A DNA stretch of 64,000 nt from Flavisphingomonas formosensis (GTDB lineage: Bacteria; Pseudomonadota; Alphaproteobacteria; Sphingomonadales; Sphingomonadaceae): NCBI RefSeq assembly GCF_009755815.1, contig NZ_WRPK01000001.1, forward strand, positions 372,001-436,000, read 5' to 3'. The position numbers and the translations under genes are program-made. Under the pieces are notes generated by a model. The model saw only the letters and a program-made list of their open reading frames with translations. It did no database searches and was not told the DNA's origin. Below are positions 26,401-36,380 of the stretch, piece by piece; position 1 is the stretch's first letter; each line of letters begins with the position of its first letter.

Positions 26401-29400
26401 CTACGGCTACGACTCTCTCGGCCGCGTGATCAGCCAGACGCGCTATGCGACGCTGCGCACGACGACGAGCGATGCGCCCTACGCCACGATGGTGACCTGG
26501 GCCTCGACGGCTTCGACGAACACGGCCAACCGCACGACCTATATGGTCTACGACCAGCTCGGTCAGCTCAACTACACGATCGACGCTGAAAATGGCGTCA
26601 CCCGGTACAGCTATGATCTGGAGGGCCGGAAGACCTACGAGTATCGCTACTCGACACTCTATGCCGGAACGGTTCCGCCGGACCTGGCGACGATGGACAG
26701 CTGGTCGACCAGCAATGCCGACGCGTCGACCACGCGTTATGTCTATGATGCGTTCGGACGGCTGAGTACGGTCACGGCGGGCTATGGCTCGTCGGCGGCG
26801 ACGACGACCGCTTATGGCTATGACGGTCTCGACCGGGTGTCGGACGTAACCGAGGCGAGCGGTGCGACCGACGGGTCGACCTCGGTCACCCACACCGAAT
26901 ATGACGGGGCGGGACGAGTCGCGAGCGTGACGCGCGGCTATGGCGCGCCGGAAGCGTCGACCACCAGCTACGCCTATGACGGGTTCGGGCGGGTGAACAG
27001 CGTGACGGTGGGCGCCGGGACGGCGGACGCGGCAACGACGCGGACCACCTATAATGCCGCGGGCCTGGTGGCCACGGTGACGCGCGGCTACAGCACGAGC
27101 GAGCCCGAGCCGTCGACCACCGCCTATCTCTATGACGCGTTCGGGCGGGTGACGGACGAGACGGTGGCATCGGGCACGAGCGATGCGTCGACCACCCATT
27201 ATGTCTATGGCGCGGATGGCCGGGTGGCGAGCGTGGCGCGCGCCTACGGCACCACGGACGAGGCCGCGACCAGCTATCTCTACGACGCGTTCGGCAATGT
27301 CCTGAAGGCGACCGATGCGCTCGGCGGGGCGACCTACAGCTTCTACGACAAGCTGGACCGCAAGACGCTGGAGGTGGATGCCGAAGGCTATGTGACCAAG
27401 ACGACCTATACGCTGGGCGGATCGGTGGCCTCGATCATCCGCTATGCCACGCGACTCGATCTCGTGGCCAATCCGATCACGCCGGGCGTGGCCCCGACAC
27501 CGGTCGTGACCAGCGGGGAGGATGCGACCACCAGCTTCACCTATGACAGGCTGGAGCGGCTGACCAGGAGCACGGACGCGCTCGGCAATTACGAGCAATA
27601 TACGCTGGATGCCTATGGCAACCGGGTCCAGGTGCGTAACAAGCTGGGCGGGATCACCGACAATGTGTTCGACAAGCTCGGCCGCCTCCTGAGCGAGACG
27701 AAGACGATCACCACGGTGAACTCGGACGGCTCGGCAGGGCCGACGAGCCAGATCCGCACGAGCTACAGCTACGACAAGCGCGGCAACCGCACCAAGATGA
27801 TCGAGGCGGACAGGCTCGATCCGCCCAACAACAGCGCCAACCCCGAGCAGCGCACCACCATCTATGTCTATGACAAGCTCGACCGGCTGACCAGCACGGT
27901 CCACGACCAGGTCAAGGTCGCCGACGGGACCACCTATGTGGATGGGTCGAGCTATGTCGACGTGATCGAGACGCTGGTCTACGACGCACGCGGCAATGTG
28001 ATCGAGAGCGACGACGCGACAGGCGGCCGCACGCTGTTCTTCTACGATCACCTCGACCGCAAGATCGCCGAGATCAGCCCGACCGGCACCTTGTCGACCT
28101 GGAGCTATGACGATGCCGGCAACGTCAAGACCGCACGGGTCTACGGCACCAGTGTGACGCTGCCGGCGAGCCCGGGCGGCACGCCGCCGGCGGGCGACGC
28201 GAACAATTACCGGATCACGACCTATACCTATGACAAGGCCGGCCGGATGACGTCGGCGACGAGCAGCGGGTCGACCAAGATCGGCACCGCTGCCGCCACC
28301 ACCGGGGTCACGATCGGTTCGGGGGCGGTCGATGCGACCTCCTACACGATCACCCAGAATACGACGCTCACGACCCAGACCTTCTACGACAAGCTCGGCA
28401 ACATCACCCGTCAGGTCGATGCCAACGGCAACTCGACCTATTATTATTACGACAAGCTCGGCCGTAAGATCGCCCAGGTCGATGGCGAGCGCTATTATAC
28501 CCTCTACACGCTCGACGCCGACGGCAATGTCACCCGCGAGGAGCGATCCGCCTACAAGCTCGCCAGCGTCCCCGCCACGGTCGACGGCCTCTACGCCAAC
28601 CGCATCGCCTACAGCCAGTTCGGTTCGGGCACGACCGGCTGGACCACGGGCTATAATCCGGCCGGTATCGTGCAGAATGGCGGCCAGCCGGTGTCGGGGA
28701 GCACGGGCGGGGTCGGCTACGTCAAGGACCAGTTCGTCGCGACCGCGTCGGGGCAGCAGGTCTCGATGGCCACCGACGACAATAACTGGTGGTCGGTCAG
28801 CGAAGGCGAGAGGCTGGCGGTCCAGGCAGGGGTCGAAGCCGTGGGCGCGGTCGGGAGCCTCAGGCTGACGGTGTGGTTCCAGGATCCCAACGGCGTCTGG
28901 AGCTCGGTCGACGTCGCGACGCTGAGCGGCGCCCAGGCGTTCAACAGCAAGATGTCGGGGTTCGTCACCGTCCCGGCGGGCGCCGTCAAGGCGCGGCTCG
29001 AACTCTACATGACCACCTCCGGGTCAGGCAGCGGCTCGTTCAGCCTCATACAGCCGATGGTGACGGCCGTGTCCGCGAGCCAGGTCGACCAGCCGGCCTA
29101 TGTGGCGGGCTCGAACGGCAGCGTGGCGCTGGAAGCCAGCCGCATCACGACGTTCACCTATGACAAGATGGGCCGGCGGCTCACCGAAAAGCGGCTGGGG
29201 GTCACGGCCGGGACGGTGAACGCCTCGACTGGCGCGCTGAGCGTGGCGGCGTCGACGGCGACGATCAGCTACACCTATAATGCGCTGGGCGAGGTGACCC
29301 AGAAGAAGGAAGCGACCGGGGACTATACCGACTATCATTATGACGATGCCGGGCGCCAGGACTGGAGCCGGACCTCGGCGTTCACGGCATCGGACGGGGT

Positions 29401-32400
29401 GACCTCGGCGAGCGTCAAGCAGCTGACCCGCTATGCCTATGACCGGCTCGGCAACCTGTTGAGCACCACGATCAACGCGGAAGGCGCGACCAGCGGCGAC
29501 CGGGTGACGAGCTACACCTATGGCAAGGGTGGCCGGCTCGCCACCATGACCGATGCCAGCGGGTTCACGCGCACCTATTCCTACGATGCGGCTGGGCGGC
29601 TGCTGAAGGAGCGCTGGTCGCGCCTGACGAACGCCGGCAGCGTCATCGAAGCCAATGTCTATCAATATGACGCGGCCGGCCGGGTGGTGATGCAGTCGGT
29701 CGCGACCCAGCAGTCGGACGGCACCTTCCTCGCCGGCGACCAGAACCAGGTCCAGTATAATGCCTATGGCGACGTCTCGGCGCAGGGCGTGAACGGCCTG
29801 CAGGAGACGTTCAGCTACGACAATGCCGGCCGGGCGTGGAAGTCGACCGCCGACGACGGCACGGTCAAGCTCTATCTCTACGACGGCAATGGCAACCAGA
29901 CGTTCGTGATCCGCTCGACCGGGGCGGATCTGTCGGCGGCGACCCAGGCCAATGTCGTGACCTATGCCAATGCCCTGCGCGCCGGGTTCGTGGCCGACAA
30001 GGTCGGAACCGAGATCGTCTATGACGGCCGCAACCAGGCGGTGCAGACGCAGTCCCTGTTCCAGCAGCAGACCGGCGCGGTCACCGCGACGACGCTGGCC
30101 TCGCGCAGCTACAATGCGTTCGGCGAGGTGGCGAGCGAGACCGCGCCGATCACCGATGCCAATGGCAATCCCGCGGTCACCACCTACAGCTACAACACGA
30201 TGGGCAAGCTGGTCCGCACCGAGCTGCCCTATGTCAGCTGGACCAACGAGGCCGGGGTGGACGCGATCGCCCGCCCGACCCGGCTCAACTATTACGACAT
30301 ATCGGGTCGCCTGGTCGGCGTGCGCGACGAGAATGGCAATCTCAACACGCTGAGCCTGCTCGCCAATACCGGCCATGGCGGCTCGGATGCGCTCGTGCTC
30401 AAGGAGTTCCATGCCGACGGCGGCATCTTCGAGAACCGCTACGACGTGTTCGGCGACAAGCGCTACACCAAGAATGAGATCGGCCGGCAGGAATATTACA
30501 TCTATGACGGAATGGGCCGGCTGATCGAGCAGGACCATGAGGTCCGCACCTCCGGCACGCCGGGCTACAGCACCACAGCCAGCAACCAGCTGATCGACTA
30601 TTATACCTATGATGGGCTCGGCCAGCGCATCAAGCACACCAACTCGCTGTTCGGGACGGGAACGCGCGAGACCACCGATTACGACGCCCAGGGCCGGGTC
30701 ACCAAGATGGTCGACATGGGCGGCAACATCACCAGCTACAGCTATCAGTGGGACGGCAGCATCGCGACCGGCGGGCTCGGCACGTTCGGCGGCTGGGTCA
30801 AGACGACGGCGTTGCAGACAACGATCGCCGGCGGCACGGTGGTGAACATCCGCGATCCGGAGACGGAGACACTCGACCGGTTCGGCCGGACGGTCGCGAA
30901 GCACGACTTCGGCAGCAACGACTATGCCTACACCTATGACAAGGGCGGCCGGCTGGTCTCGATGGCGATCGGTGGCGATACGACCACCTATGGCTGGTAC
31001 AATAGCGGCCTGATCGCCCAGACCGTCTCGGACGACATAACCACGGTCTATCCTGGCTTGACGCGAGACGACCGGTCGACGGCGAGCTATGGCTATGATG
31101 CCATGGGGCGGCGCATTGCCGAGAGCTACAAGGCCGAGTTGTTCTGGAGCGGTTCGACCACCGCGGCAAGCATCACCCAATATGAAAATGCCACGGTGAC
31201 CTGGGATGCGGCAGGGCGGATGATCACCCTGAACGACAGCCGGGGCAGCGCGGCGGGCGACGAAGCGAGCATCAGCTGGAGCTACGATCTCGCCGGCAAT
31301 ATCCGCCACATGCATGCAAGCTACTACAACATCAACAATGACGGCAGCTATGGCTCGCTCGCCAATCCGCCGCAGGACTTCTGGTACAAATATGATGCGA
31401 TGAACCGGTTCGTGACGACCAAGGGCACGCTCTCCGGCGGCCAGATCGTGCGCGGCTATACCGGGACCGACATCGGCTACGACAAGGCGGGCCAGCGCAT
31501 CTCGGCGACCAGCACGATCAGCTATCTCACCAATCGCCGCGAGGATTATGGCTACACGGCCGACGGCTATCTTGCGACGGTGCGGGTGGCGACCTGGGCG
31601 GTCGGCGGTACCGAGCCGACCACCTCGACCGCCGATACCAAGCTCCAGGCGAACTATGTGATCGACACGCTTGGCCGCGTGACTGCGCTCACCGAATATG
31701 GTCCGGACGGGGTGACGGCCTGGTATACCCGCACGCTCCAGCTCAACACCAAGGGCCAGATCATCGGCGACACCACGGCGACGCGCGAGGATGACGGCCA
31801 CTGGCGCTGGAGCGACACCGACTATTATTTTGACTCGAACGGGGACGGCACCGGTCTCTATCAGGGCGGCGCGACCACCCGCATCGTCAGCAACACCTGG
31901 CGGACCGACTCCGCCGATCGCCATGACGACGTCAGCGACTACAAGACCGGGGTCACCACCAACAGCTATGTGTGGCGCGACAGCGCGATCCAGTCTTCCT
32001 CGGCCTATGACAGCGACGTCACCGACAGCGATCCCTCGGTGGTCACCACCAGCTATATCTATGACGGGTTCGGGCGGCTGAAGCAGACCTCGGCGAACCA
32101 GCCCGGCGACACGGTGACCACCAATTTTGTGACCGACGCGAACGGGGTGATCCTCGAGCGGCGGGAAATCCACTCCTCCGACACCGGCCGCCAGCCGCGG
32201 CAGGTCTATTATTATTTTGATGGCACCGCGGTCGGCGACATATCGAACAACGGCACGTCGGACGTCGATTATGTGACCTCGATCAGCCACCGGTTCGACC
32301 AGGGCTACAAGCACGGCATCTTCCGCTACGGCACCAGTTCGGGCCAGCCCTATGCCGACTTCGACCAGAGCTACGACCCGATCAACGGGTTCAGCTATGA

Positions 32401-34453
32401 CGAAACCGCCAGCCGCTACACGGTGCGCACCGGCGACACGCTGCAGTCGATCGCCCAGACGGTGTGGGGCGACAGCTCACTCTGGTACAAGATCGCCGAC
32501 GCCAACGGGCTCGACGGCACCGAGACGCTCGCCGCAGGCCGCACCCTGCTCATCCCCAACAAGGTCGCCAACATCCACAACAACGCCTCGACCTATCGGG
32601 TCTACGACCCGAACGAGGCCATCAGCGGCGATATCCCCACAACCTACGTCAAACCGCCCAAAAACAGCTCCAAATGCGGCGTGTTCGGACAAATATTGCT
32701 GATGGCGATTGCGGTGGCGGTTATCGTCATCTCGCATCAGTATGAGTTGTTCTCCGCCCTTGGTCCGATCGGCGGTGGCGCGGCAACAGGCGCGCTTGCC
32801 AGCGTCGTCAGTCAGGGCGTCGGGGTAGCCACGGGGATCCAGGACAAGTTCTCGTTCAAAGGCGTGGCGATAGCCGCGATTGCAGGGGGAGTCTCGGGCG
32901 GCCTGGACAAACTCGGCGGTTTCCTGAGCGGCTCGGGTGTCGCCAACGTAGCCGCACGCGGGGTTGTCAGTAGCCTGGCGACCCAAGGCATTGCGGTGGC
33001 TACCGGACTACAGCACAGTTTCGACTGGGCAGGCGTGGCCGCAGCCGGCGTCGGCGCTGCAGCCGGCGGCGTCATCGGTGGCGGCATATTGGGCAATGTG
33101 GCGGACGGCCTCGCCAGCGCGGCGACGCGGAGCTTGATCACCGGCACTGACTTCGGTGACAATATCATGGCCGTCCTGCCCAGCGTCATCGGCAATACCA
33201 TCGGCAGCTTCGCACAAAAGGCGCTGAAGAATGTGGGACAGAAATCGACGAGTCAGTCCGGTCAGCGGCCGCCCGATGATGGTCTATATTCAACGCGTTA
33301 CCTCGATGGCCCCGACGGTGTGGGTGGGCCGGCCCAGTTAACGAATGCGCAGCTATTATATGGTGGTGGATATAACGGAGAAAAGGCATCCGGCGTTCTG
33401 AGAATGCCGCTCGATGAGGCACGTGCCCGATATCCCAATGGGGCGTGGTTGGACGACGGGTCCGGCAACGGATATTATACGGATTGGTCGCAGTCCGCGC
33501 CGGTGGCGGTGGCGTCTGCGCCAATAGCGGTGGCGTCCACTCCTGCGTTTACTGCACCGGTCGATACGGCCGCCGTGGGAGCTGCGCTAGAATCCACAGA
33601 GCTAGTTGTGCAGGCTCAAGTTCTGGCAAACGCGCCGGGAGCCCAGCTATTTTCCGAAGTTGCGCCGGCACTACAGCGCTTCCTGGGTGGAGAAGCAAGA
33701 ACACCGGCTGCCGTAGCTGGTCTGGTACTGGGATTTGGAGGGGCGTATCTTGCCGGCACGCTGAATACGTCGACTGATGGCGTGCCGAATGGCCCGGATA
33801 TCGAGTTCTTCCCCAGCGATGGCCCTCGTACGCCACTGTCAACCGGTCACCCCATCCCGGTTCCGCAGCTTCCCGACGTCGAATCCCTTCCTGGCGAAAT
33901 TATAGTGCCCACGCCTTTCGCCGGTTATCCTGCGGTAACCCAAGGGCCCACTATCCTCTCCACGCCAATGCCAAGTAGCCCATTGGGGCCAATTACGTTG
34001 ACCGCAGAGGCCGCAGAGACGGAAGTACCTCTTACCGCCGGTCAATTGAGAGGCGCTCCTGGTGTCGCTACGGCTAGCGGTGATCTGGCGCCGGCCTCTG
34101 GTCGTTGGCTTGACCCCGGCGTTCCAACGCCGATTCCCGGTCAAGTCGCGGATGCACTTGTCGGCAGGAATTTTAACTCGTTCAACGACCTACGATCGGC
34201 TATTTGGGAGCAGATAGGCGGTAACGCGGAGCTGAATGGAGGCTTCTCACGAGGCAACTTGGGGCAAATGAATGCTGGCAATGCGCCATTTGCACCGAGT
34301 GAATATCTCGCTGATTCCGGAGCCTTTGGGGAGCGTTTCAATCTCCATCATATAGACCCGATCGCAAACGGTGGACCGGTCTACGATCTAAGTAACTTGC
34401 GCATTGTATCTCCTAAGGTGCACTATTCAATACACTACGGCCCCGGATTCTAA
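23456..34453 (+). CDS. Giant Rhs/YD-repeat polymorphic toxin with C-terminal HNH nuclease
   Basis: The protein has 3665 residues. Dozens of YD repeats (motifs such as YDxxGRL, YTYDQFG, YAYDGL) fill residues ~100-2950 and form the toxin-enclosing cocoon. A LysM domain (YTVRTGDTLQSIAQTVWG) is at about 2987. A hydrophobic segment (ILLMAIAVAVIVI) and Gly/Ala-rich repeats follow. A variable Pro-rich linker leads to the toxin tip. The last ~100 residues end in HHIDPIANGGPVYDLSNLR...PKVHYSIH, an HNH/colicin-DNase-like active site. No signal peptide or PAAR/VgrG is visible, so the delivery route is unknown. ATG 23456 is used. A candidate immunity gene follows after a 12-base gap. Base composition shifts to lower GC in the tip, typical of an exchangeable cassette. 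Confidence 0.88.
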   Translation: MVAIVTGNGLGVERTSGWLLGSRGQLGDAAFGRLGENVTLNAATGNLVIQRTDEMLMGIGPDSVISRVYNSKGTFDADGNGDNWQLNVQRRVIGLTGTANTTGSTITLMDWDGSDVVYSYDAASGKYVSKEGAGAYDTLSYNSGSNVWTWTDGDSQATETYAAASVGWRLTQSRDLDGNTLTYAYTGDHLTSITTTDSLTGSRVEQVLFTWDTASGKQNNLLSVTTSYWNASGDTAASSITRVSYTYDSQNRLSTVTTDLTPGDTSDSSAVTTTYYYDGTSDRVTSIRQTGGARVDFTYTLTTGTTDDYRVTAITQYTASGVTRQTTISYDDVNHKTTITDPNNQATVLTYGATATTTNLLTQVDLPPAQAGTPAQVLKYAYYGDRHLKTVSDGVSNQVLAYYEYDANGNVTLQRDAAGNTVTRTYSATNALLSETRYTVPDPDGTGVGQPSGPFTTSYAYSTDGKQRLLFVVSPEGEVTEYGYDAKGQRTATIVYRDMVTTSGTASPAPALGSDPTSWAAALSTWRDGLDRSTVERADVTYDYRGNVATVTTYATASTTGAGTSTGKTVVTYTYDQFGKLLTRQTSGMTNTEVFAYDGLGRLIHAVDLNGDAVDTVFTDTTNKVVVTLASGVVQTSTYNLAGELTSFVEADNTPPVATTSYKYDSLGKLRIETSPTGIKTYHLYDAVGRKVADIAADGALVEYVYDKRNRIVATIAYSNHVDTSALVDESGNPIEGLALATVRPTTDDTKDVYAWRVYDNADRLIETIDGTGVAVIYAYDGMSNLVSTTSYVNKLTSSLATYRTTPPVTLRVPTANSGDVVTRNFYDGDGRLVGVLDGTGHLSEIRYNAAGEKIETIAYWTASTGDLAGGTLAALRPADNGNDQHVRYFYDNKGQLRYQVDASGQPTEFAYDTAGHLLHSYDYPGTIAAPASGGWTLAYVQGQIGTNWPATNTTPRKSFSVYDPATGQLAFSIDATGAVTSYGYDSLGRVISQTRYATLRTTTSDAPYATMVTWASTASTNTANRTTYMVYDQLGQLNYTIDAENGVTRYSYDLEGRKTYEYRYSTLYAGTVPPDLATMDSWSTSNADASTTRYVYDAFGRLSTVTAGYGSSAATTTAYGYDGLDRVSDVTEASGATDGSTSVTHTEYDGAGRVASVTRGYGAPEASTTSYAYDGFGRVNSVTVGAGTADAATTRTTYNAAGLVATVTRGYSTSEPEPSTTAYLYDAFGRVTDETVASGTSDASTTHYVYGADGRVASVARAYGTTDEAATSYLYDAFGNVLKATDALGGATYSFYDKLDRKTLEVDAEGYVTKTTYTLGGSVASIIRYATRLDLVANPITPGVAPTPVVTSGEDATTSFTYDRLERLTRSTDALGNYEQYTLDAYGNRVQVRNKLGGITDNVFDKLGRLLSETKTITTVNSDGSAGPTSQIRTSYSYDKRGNRTKMIEADRLDPPNNSANPEQRTTIYVYDKLDRLTSTVHDQVKVADGTTYVDGSSYVDVIETLVYDARGNVIESDDATGGRTLFFYDHLDRKIAEISPTGTLSTWSYDDAGNVKTARVYGTSVTLPASPGGTPPAGDANNYRITTYTYDKAGRMTSATSSGSTKIGTAAATTGVTIGSGAVDATSYTITQNTTLTTQTFYDKLGNITRQVDANGNSTYYYYDKLGRKIAQVDGERYYTLYTLDADGNVTREERSAYKLASVPATVDGLYANRIAYSQFGSGTTGWTTGYNPAGIVQNGGQPVSGSTGGVGYVKDQFVATASGQQVSMATDDNNWWSVSEGERLAVQAGVEAVGAVGSLRLTVWFQDPNGVWSSVDVATLSGAQAFNSKMSGFVTVPAGAVKARLELYMTTSGSGSGSFSLIQPMVTAVSASQVDQPAYVAGSNGSVALEASRITTFTYDKMGRRLTEKRLGVTAGTVNASTGALSVAASTATISYTYNALGEVTQKKEATGDYTDYHYDDAGRQDWSRTSAFTASDGVTSASVKQLTRYAYDRLGNLLSTTINAEGATSGDRVTSYTYGKGGRLATMTDASGFTRTYSYDAAGRLLKERWSRLTNAGSVIEANVYQYDAAGRVVMQSVATQQSDGTFLAGDQNQVQYNAYGDVSAQGVNGLQETFSYDNAGRAWKSTADDGTVKLYLYDGNGNQTFVIRSTGADLSAATQANVVTYANALRAGFVADKVGTEIVYDGRNQAVQTQSLFQQQTGAVTATTLASRSYNAFGEVASETAPITDANGNPAVTTYSYNTMGKLVRTELPYVSWTNEAGVDAIARPTRLNYYDISGRLVGVRDENGNLNTLSLLANTGHGGSDALVLKEFHADGGIFENRYDVFGDKRYTKNEIGRQEYYIYDGMGRLIEQDHEVRTSGTPGYSTTASNQLIDYYTYDGLGQRIKHTNSLFGTGTRETTDYDAQGRVTKMVDMGGNITSYSYQWDGSIATGGLGTFGGWVKTTALQTTIAGGTVVNIRDPETETLDRFGRTVAKHDFGSNDYAYTYDKGGRLVSMAIGGDTTTYGWYNSGLIAQTVSDDITTVYPGLTRDDRSTASYGYDAMGRRIAESYKAELFWSGSTTAASITQYENATVTWDAAGRMITLNDSRGSAAGDEASISWSYDLAGNIRHMHASYYNINNDGSYGSLANPPQDFWYKYDAMNRFVTTKGTLSGGQIVRGYTGTDIGYDKAGQRISATSTISYLTNRREDYGYTADGYLATVRVATWAVGGTEPTTSTADTKLQANYVIDTLGRVTALTEYGPDGVTAWYTRTLQLNTKGQIIGDTTATREDDGHWRWSDTDYYFDSNGDGTGLYQGGATTRIVSNTWRTDSADRHDDVSDYKTGVTTNSYVWRDSAIQSSSAYDSDVTDSDPSVVTTSYIYDGFGRLKQTSANQPGDTVTTNFVTDANGVILERREIHSSDTGRQPRQVYYYFDGTAVGDISNNGTSDVDYVTSISHRFDQGYKHGIFRYGTSSGQPYADFDQSYDPINGFSYDETASRYTVRTGDTLQSIAQTVWGDSSLWYKIADANGLDGTETLAAGRTLLIPNKVANIHNNASTYRVYDPNEAISGDIPTTYVKPPKNSSKCGVFGQILLMAIAVAVIVISHQYELFSALGPIGGGAATGALASVVSQGVGVATGIQDKFSFKGVAIAAIAGGVSGGLDKLGGFLSGSGVANVAARGVVSSLATQGIAVATGLQHSFDWAGVAAAGVGAAAGGVIGGGILGNVADGLASAATRSLITGTDFGDNIMAVLPSVIGNTIGSFAQKALKNVGQKSTSQSGQRPPDDGLYSTRYLDGPDGVGGPAQLTNAQLLYGGGYNGEKASGVLRMPLDEARARYPNGAWLDDGSGNGYYTDWSQSAPVAVASAPIAVASTPAFTAPVDTAAVGAALESTELVVQAQVLANAPGAQLFSEVAPALQRFLGGEARTPAAVAGLVLGFGGAYLAGTLNTSTDGVPNGPDIEFFPSDGPRTPLSTGHPIPVPQLPDVESLPGEIIVPTPFAGYPAVTQGPTILSTPMPSSPLGPITLTAEAAETEVPLTAGQLRGAPGVATASGDLAPASGRWLDPGVPTPIPGQVADALVGRNFNSFNDLRSAIWEQIGGNAELNGGFSRGNLGQMNAGNAPFAPSEYLADSGAFGERFNLHHIDPIANGGPVYDLSNLRIVSPKVHYSIHYGPGF

Positions 34454-34464
34454 GCTAGGTGAAG

Positions 34465-34752
34465 ATGATGAGCAATCTATTGAGCCGGCAGGAACTACTC
34501 CAACTGCTGGATAAAATCATGAGGCCGAAAGCGTACGGCCTCAATGAAAAGCAAGGTGACGAAGTCCTGCTTGCGTTCTGTGCCGGATGTCCTGATCCGG
34601 TCGGTGCGCGCTGGCTGGTGGTGGAATGCCTCGATCCAATGACCGATGAAGAGCTTGTGGATCGGGCGATGAACATGGCCCACCGAAACCCTGCCGATGT
34701 TCCAACTTCGGAACTACCTGCGGGTCACCCACTGCGCGGAATCGCGGACTAG
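34465..34752 (+). CDS. Candidate immunity protein for the Rhs HNH nuclease
   Basis: This 95-residue acidic protein (net negative: LDPMTDEELVDRAMNM, QGDEVLLAF) starts just after the Rhs stop. That is the usual place and charge for an immunity protein to a basic nuclease tip. I do not recognise the family. The start is uncertain among GTG 34459, ATG 34465 and ATG 34468. Confidence 0.6.
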   Translation: MMSNLLSRQELLQLLDKIMRPKAYGLNEKQGDEVLLAFCAGCPDPVGARWLVVECLDPMTDEELVDRAMNMAHRNPADVPTSELPAGHPLRGIAD

Positions 34753-34753
34753 A

Positions 34754-34938
34754 TGTTTGGTCCCGGGATTTGATGTTGCGGGTCTGATGTGAAGCGCTGG
34801 GGTTCTTTTGTCCAGCATTTGCAAATAAACTCATATGGTGTGAGGCCCTGAAGGGTCTTCAGCCGCTTGGCGAAGTTCTATGCGGCGACGAAGTTGGTGA
34901 GATGTTCACGCAGTTGGTCGTGCGTTTCGTAGTAGAAG
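34754..34938 (-). pseudogene. IS481-family transposase remnant, C-terminal piece
   Basis: Read on the minus strand, this gives FYYETHDQLREHLTNF, a stop, then AKRLKTLQGLTPYEFICK, the usual end of an IS481 transposase, with an in-frame stop inside. It continues the piece at 36158-36341 exactly if the intervening IS3 and one AAG are removed. Its left limit is approximate. Confidence 0.75.
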
Positions 34939-34956
34939 TGAGTAGTCCCTAGTTTT

Positions 34957-35832
34957 CTAGACGCCTTCGGCTTTCAAAATCTGCTGCCGTTCGAACTCGA
35001 CGGGTGACAGCATCCCGTTCCTGACCTGCTTGCGAACCGGGTTGTAGAACATCTCGATGTAATCGAACACGTCCTGCCGGGCTTCCTCGCGGGTTTTGTA
35101 GGTCCGGCGCCGGATGCGCTCGCGCTTGAGCGAGGAGAAGAAGCTCTCGGCCACGGCATTGTCATGGCAGTTGCCCCGTCGGCTCATCGAGTGCTCAAGA
35201 TTGTGAGCCCGGATGAAGGCAGCCCAGTCCATGCTGGTGAACTGCGCGCCCTGGTCCGAGTGGATCAGCACCCGCTGCTTCGGCTTGCGCCGCCATACCG
35301 CCATGTGCAGCGCCTGTAGCACCACATCGGTGGTCTGCCGGCTCTGCATCGACCAGCCCACCAGGCGGCGCGAGTAGAGGTCGATCACGACCGCCAGATA
35401 GGCAAAGCCTTCCAGTGTGCGAATGTAAGTGATGTCGGTCACCCAGGCGCGATCGGGCGCAGCAACATCGAACTGGCGATCCAGCATGTTGTCGACCACT
35501 AGGGATGGCTTGCCACCGTAGCTGCCAGGCCGGCGTTTGTAGCCGATCTGTGCTCTGATGCCCGCCAGCCTGGTTAACCGCGCAACGCGGTTGGGGCAGC
35601 AGGTCTCGCCGTGATCCAGCAGGTCATTGTGCAGCTTGCGGTAGCCACAGACTTTGCCGCTGTCGTTCCAAGCCTTGCGGATCAGATCGGTCTGCCGAGC
35701 GTCCTCCCGAGCCCGCTGGCTAAGCGGGTTCTTTTGCCAAGCATAGAAACCGCTGGGCTGCACAGCGAGGCAGCGGCACATTGCCCGTACGCCAAAGCGA
35801 TCGCGATGCTCGGCAATGAACGCGTATCTCAC
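34957..35832 (-). CDS. IS3-family transposase OrfB (integrase core)
   Basis: This 291-residue DDE transposase has the catalytic Asp in WVTDITYIRT, the second Asp in LIHSDQGAQFTS, and the Glu in HDNAVAESFFSSLKRE. GTG 35832 overlaps the orfA stop. In IS3 elements the active protein is an OrfAB fusion made by -1 frameshifting; a run of seven A (on this strand) at 35862-35868, inside orfA, is the probable slip site, and this frame is open back past it. Confidence 0.85.
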   Translation of the reverse strand: MRYAFIAEHRDRFGVRAMCRCLAVQPSGFYAWQKNPLSQRAREDARQTDLIRKAWNDSGKVCGYRKLHNDLLDHGETCCPNRVARLTRLAGIRAQIGYKRRPGSYGGKPSLVVDNMLDRQFDVAAPDRAWVTDITYIRTLEGFAYLAVVIDLYSRRLVGWSMQSRQTTDVVLQALHMAVWRRKPKQRVLIHSDQGAQFTSMDWAAFIRAHNLEHSMSRRGNCHDNAVAESFFSSLKRERIRRRTYKTREEARQDVFDYIEMFYNPVRKQVRNGMLSPVEFERQQILKAEGV

Positions 35833-36101
35833 TTTGCATCTCTGGCGAAATGCGCGGTGGCTTTTTTTAGGATGTCGCGCTCCTCGGTCACCCGAGCCAG
35901 CTCGCGCTTCAGCTGGCGGATCTCGGCATCCTTGCCAGCATCGCCGGATACGACCTTCGCCAGCTGCCGCTTCCACGCATACAGCGAGTGCGCACTGACC
36001 CCGAGCCGCTGCGAGACCTCCGCTACCGGATACCCGCGCTCGGTGATCTGGGCCACCGCATCACGCTTGAACTCATCACTGAAATTGGGCTTCCCCATCA
36101 T
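35829..36101 (-). CDS. IS3-family transposase OrfA
   Basis: This 90-residue DNA-binding subunit has a helix-turn-helix (FKRDAVAQITERGYPVAEVS, then RLGVSAHSLYAWK). A leucine-zipper-like region follows (EIRQLKRELARVTEERDILKK). The frameshift site for the OrfAB fusion lies at the LKK codons. Length is standard. Confidence 0.85.
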   Translation of the reverse strand: MMGKPNFSDEFKRDAVAQITERGYPVAEVSQRLGVSAHSLYAWKRQLAKVVSGDAGKDAEIRQLKRELARVTEERDILKKATAHFARDAK

Positions 36102-36157
36102 CGCCTCCTGTCCTCAAAATTAGGATAGAAGGCGTCCAGAAATCTAGGGACTACTCA

Positions 36158-36341
36158 AAGCGCTTGACGGTCGCTTCCTTGATGGTGCGGTTCATCCGCT
36201 CCACCTGTCCGTTGGTCCAGGGATGCTTGGGCCTGGTGGTACGGTGATCGATGTCGCTGAGCGCGCAGGCATATTCGAAGGCATGAGCGCGGAAGAGTTC
36301 GCCGTTGGCGATCGCTTCCTTGATGAGCGGCACGGCCGAAC
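36158..36341 (-). pseudogene. IS481-family transposase remnant, middle piece
   Basis: It encodes AFEYACALSDIDHRTTRPKH followed by PWTNGQVERMNRTIKEATVK, the conserved catalytic region of IS481 (the Glu in the GQVERMNRT motif). Its downstream end is cut by the first IS3 and its upstream part by the second IS3, so the element is dead. Confidence 0.8.
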
Positions 36342-36380
36342 TGAACCGCGCCGGGTCTGCCGGAGGCGCTGGGGTGTGAG

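Larger units (their letters stand above)
34939..36157 (-). mobile_element. Complete IS3-family insertion sequence, 1219 bp
   Basis: Terminal inverted repeats start with TGAGTAGTCCCTAG on both ends and match over 30 bases with two differences. The flanks carry a 3-bp direct repeat AAG (34936-34938 and 36158-36160), the target duplication. The element carries intact orfA and orfB, so it may be active. It is inserted in the IS481 transposase gene. Confidence 0.85.

Noticed and set aside
23408-28051. Very long minus-strand open frame (1547 codons) opposite the Rhs gene, and a second at 29024-32314
   Set aside because: Translations are Arg/Val/Ile-rich with no domain, and arise because the repetitive GC-rich Rhs codons leave the antisense frame without stops.
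23456-32400. Possible CRISPR-like or satellite repeats
   Set aside because: The repetition is at protein level (YD repeats) with irregular spacing and diverged DNA; no regular repeat-spacer pattern is seen.
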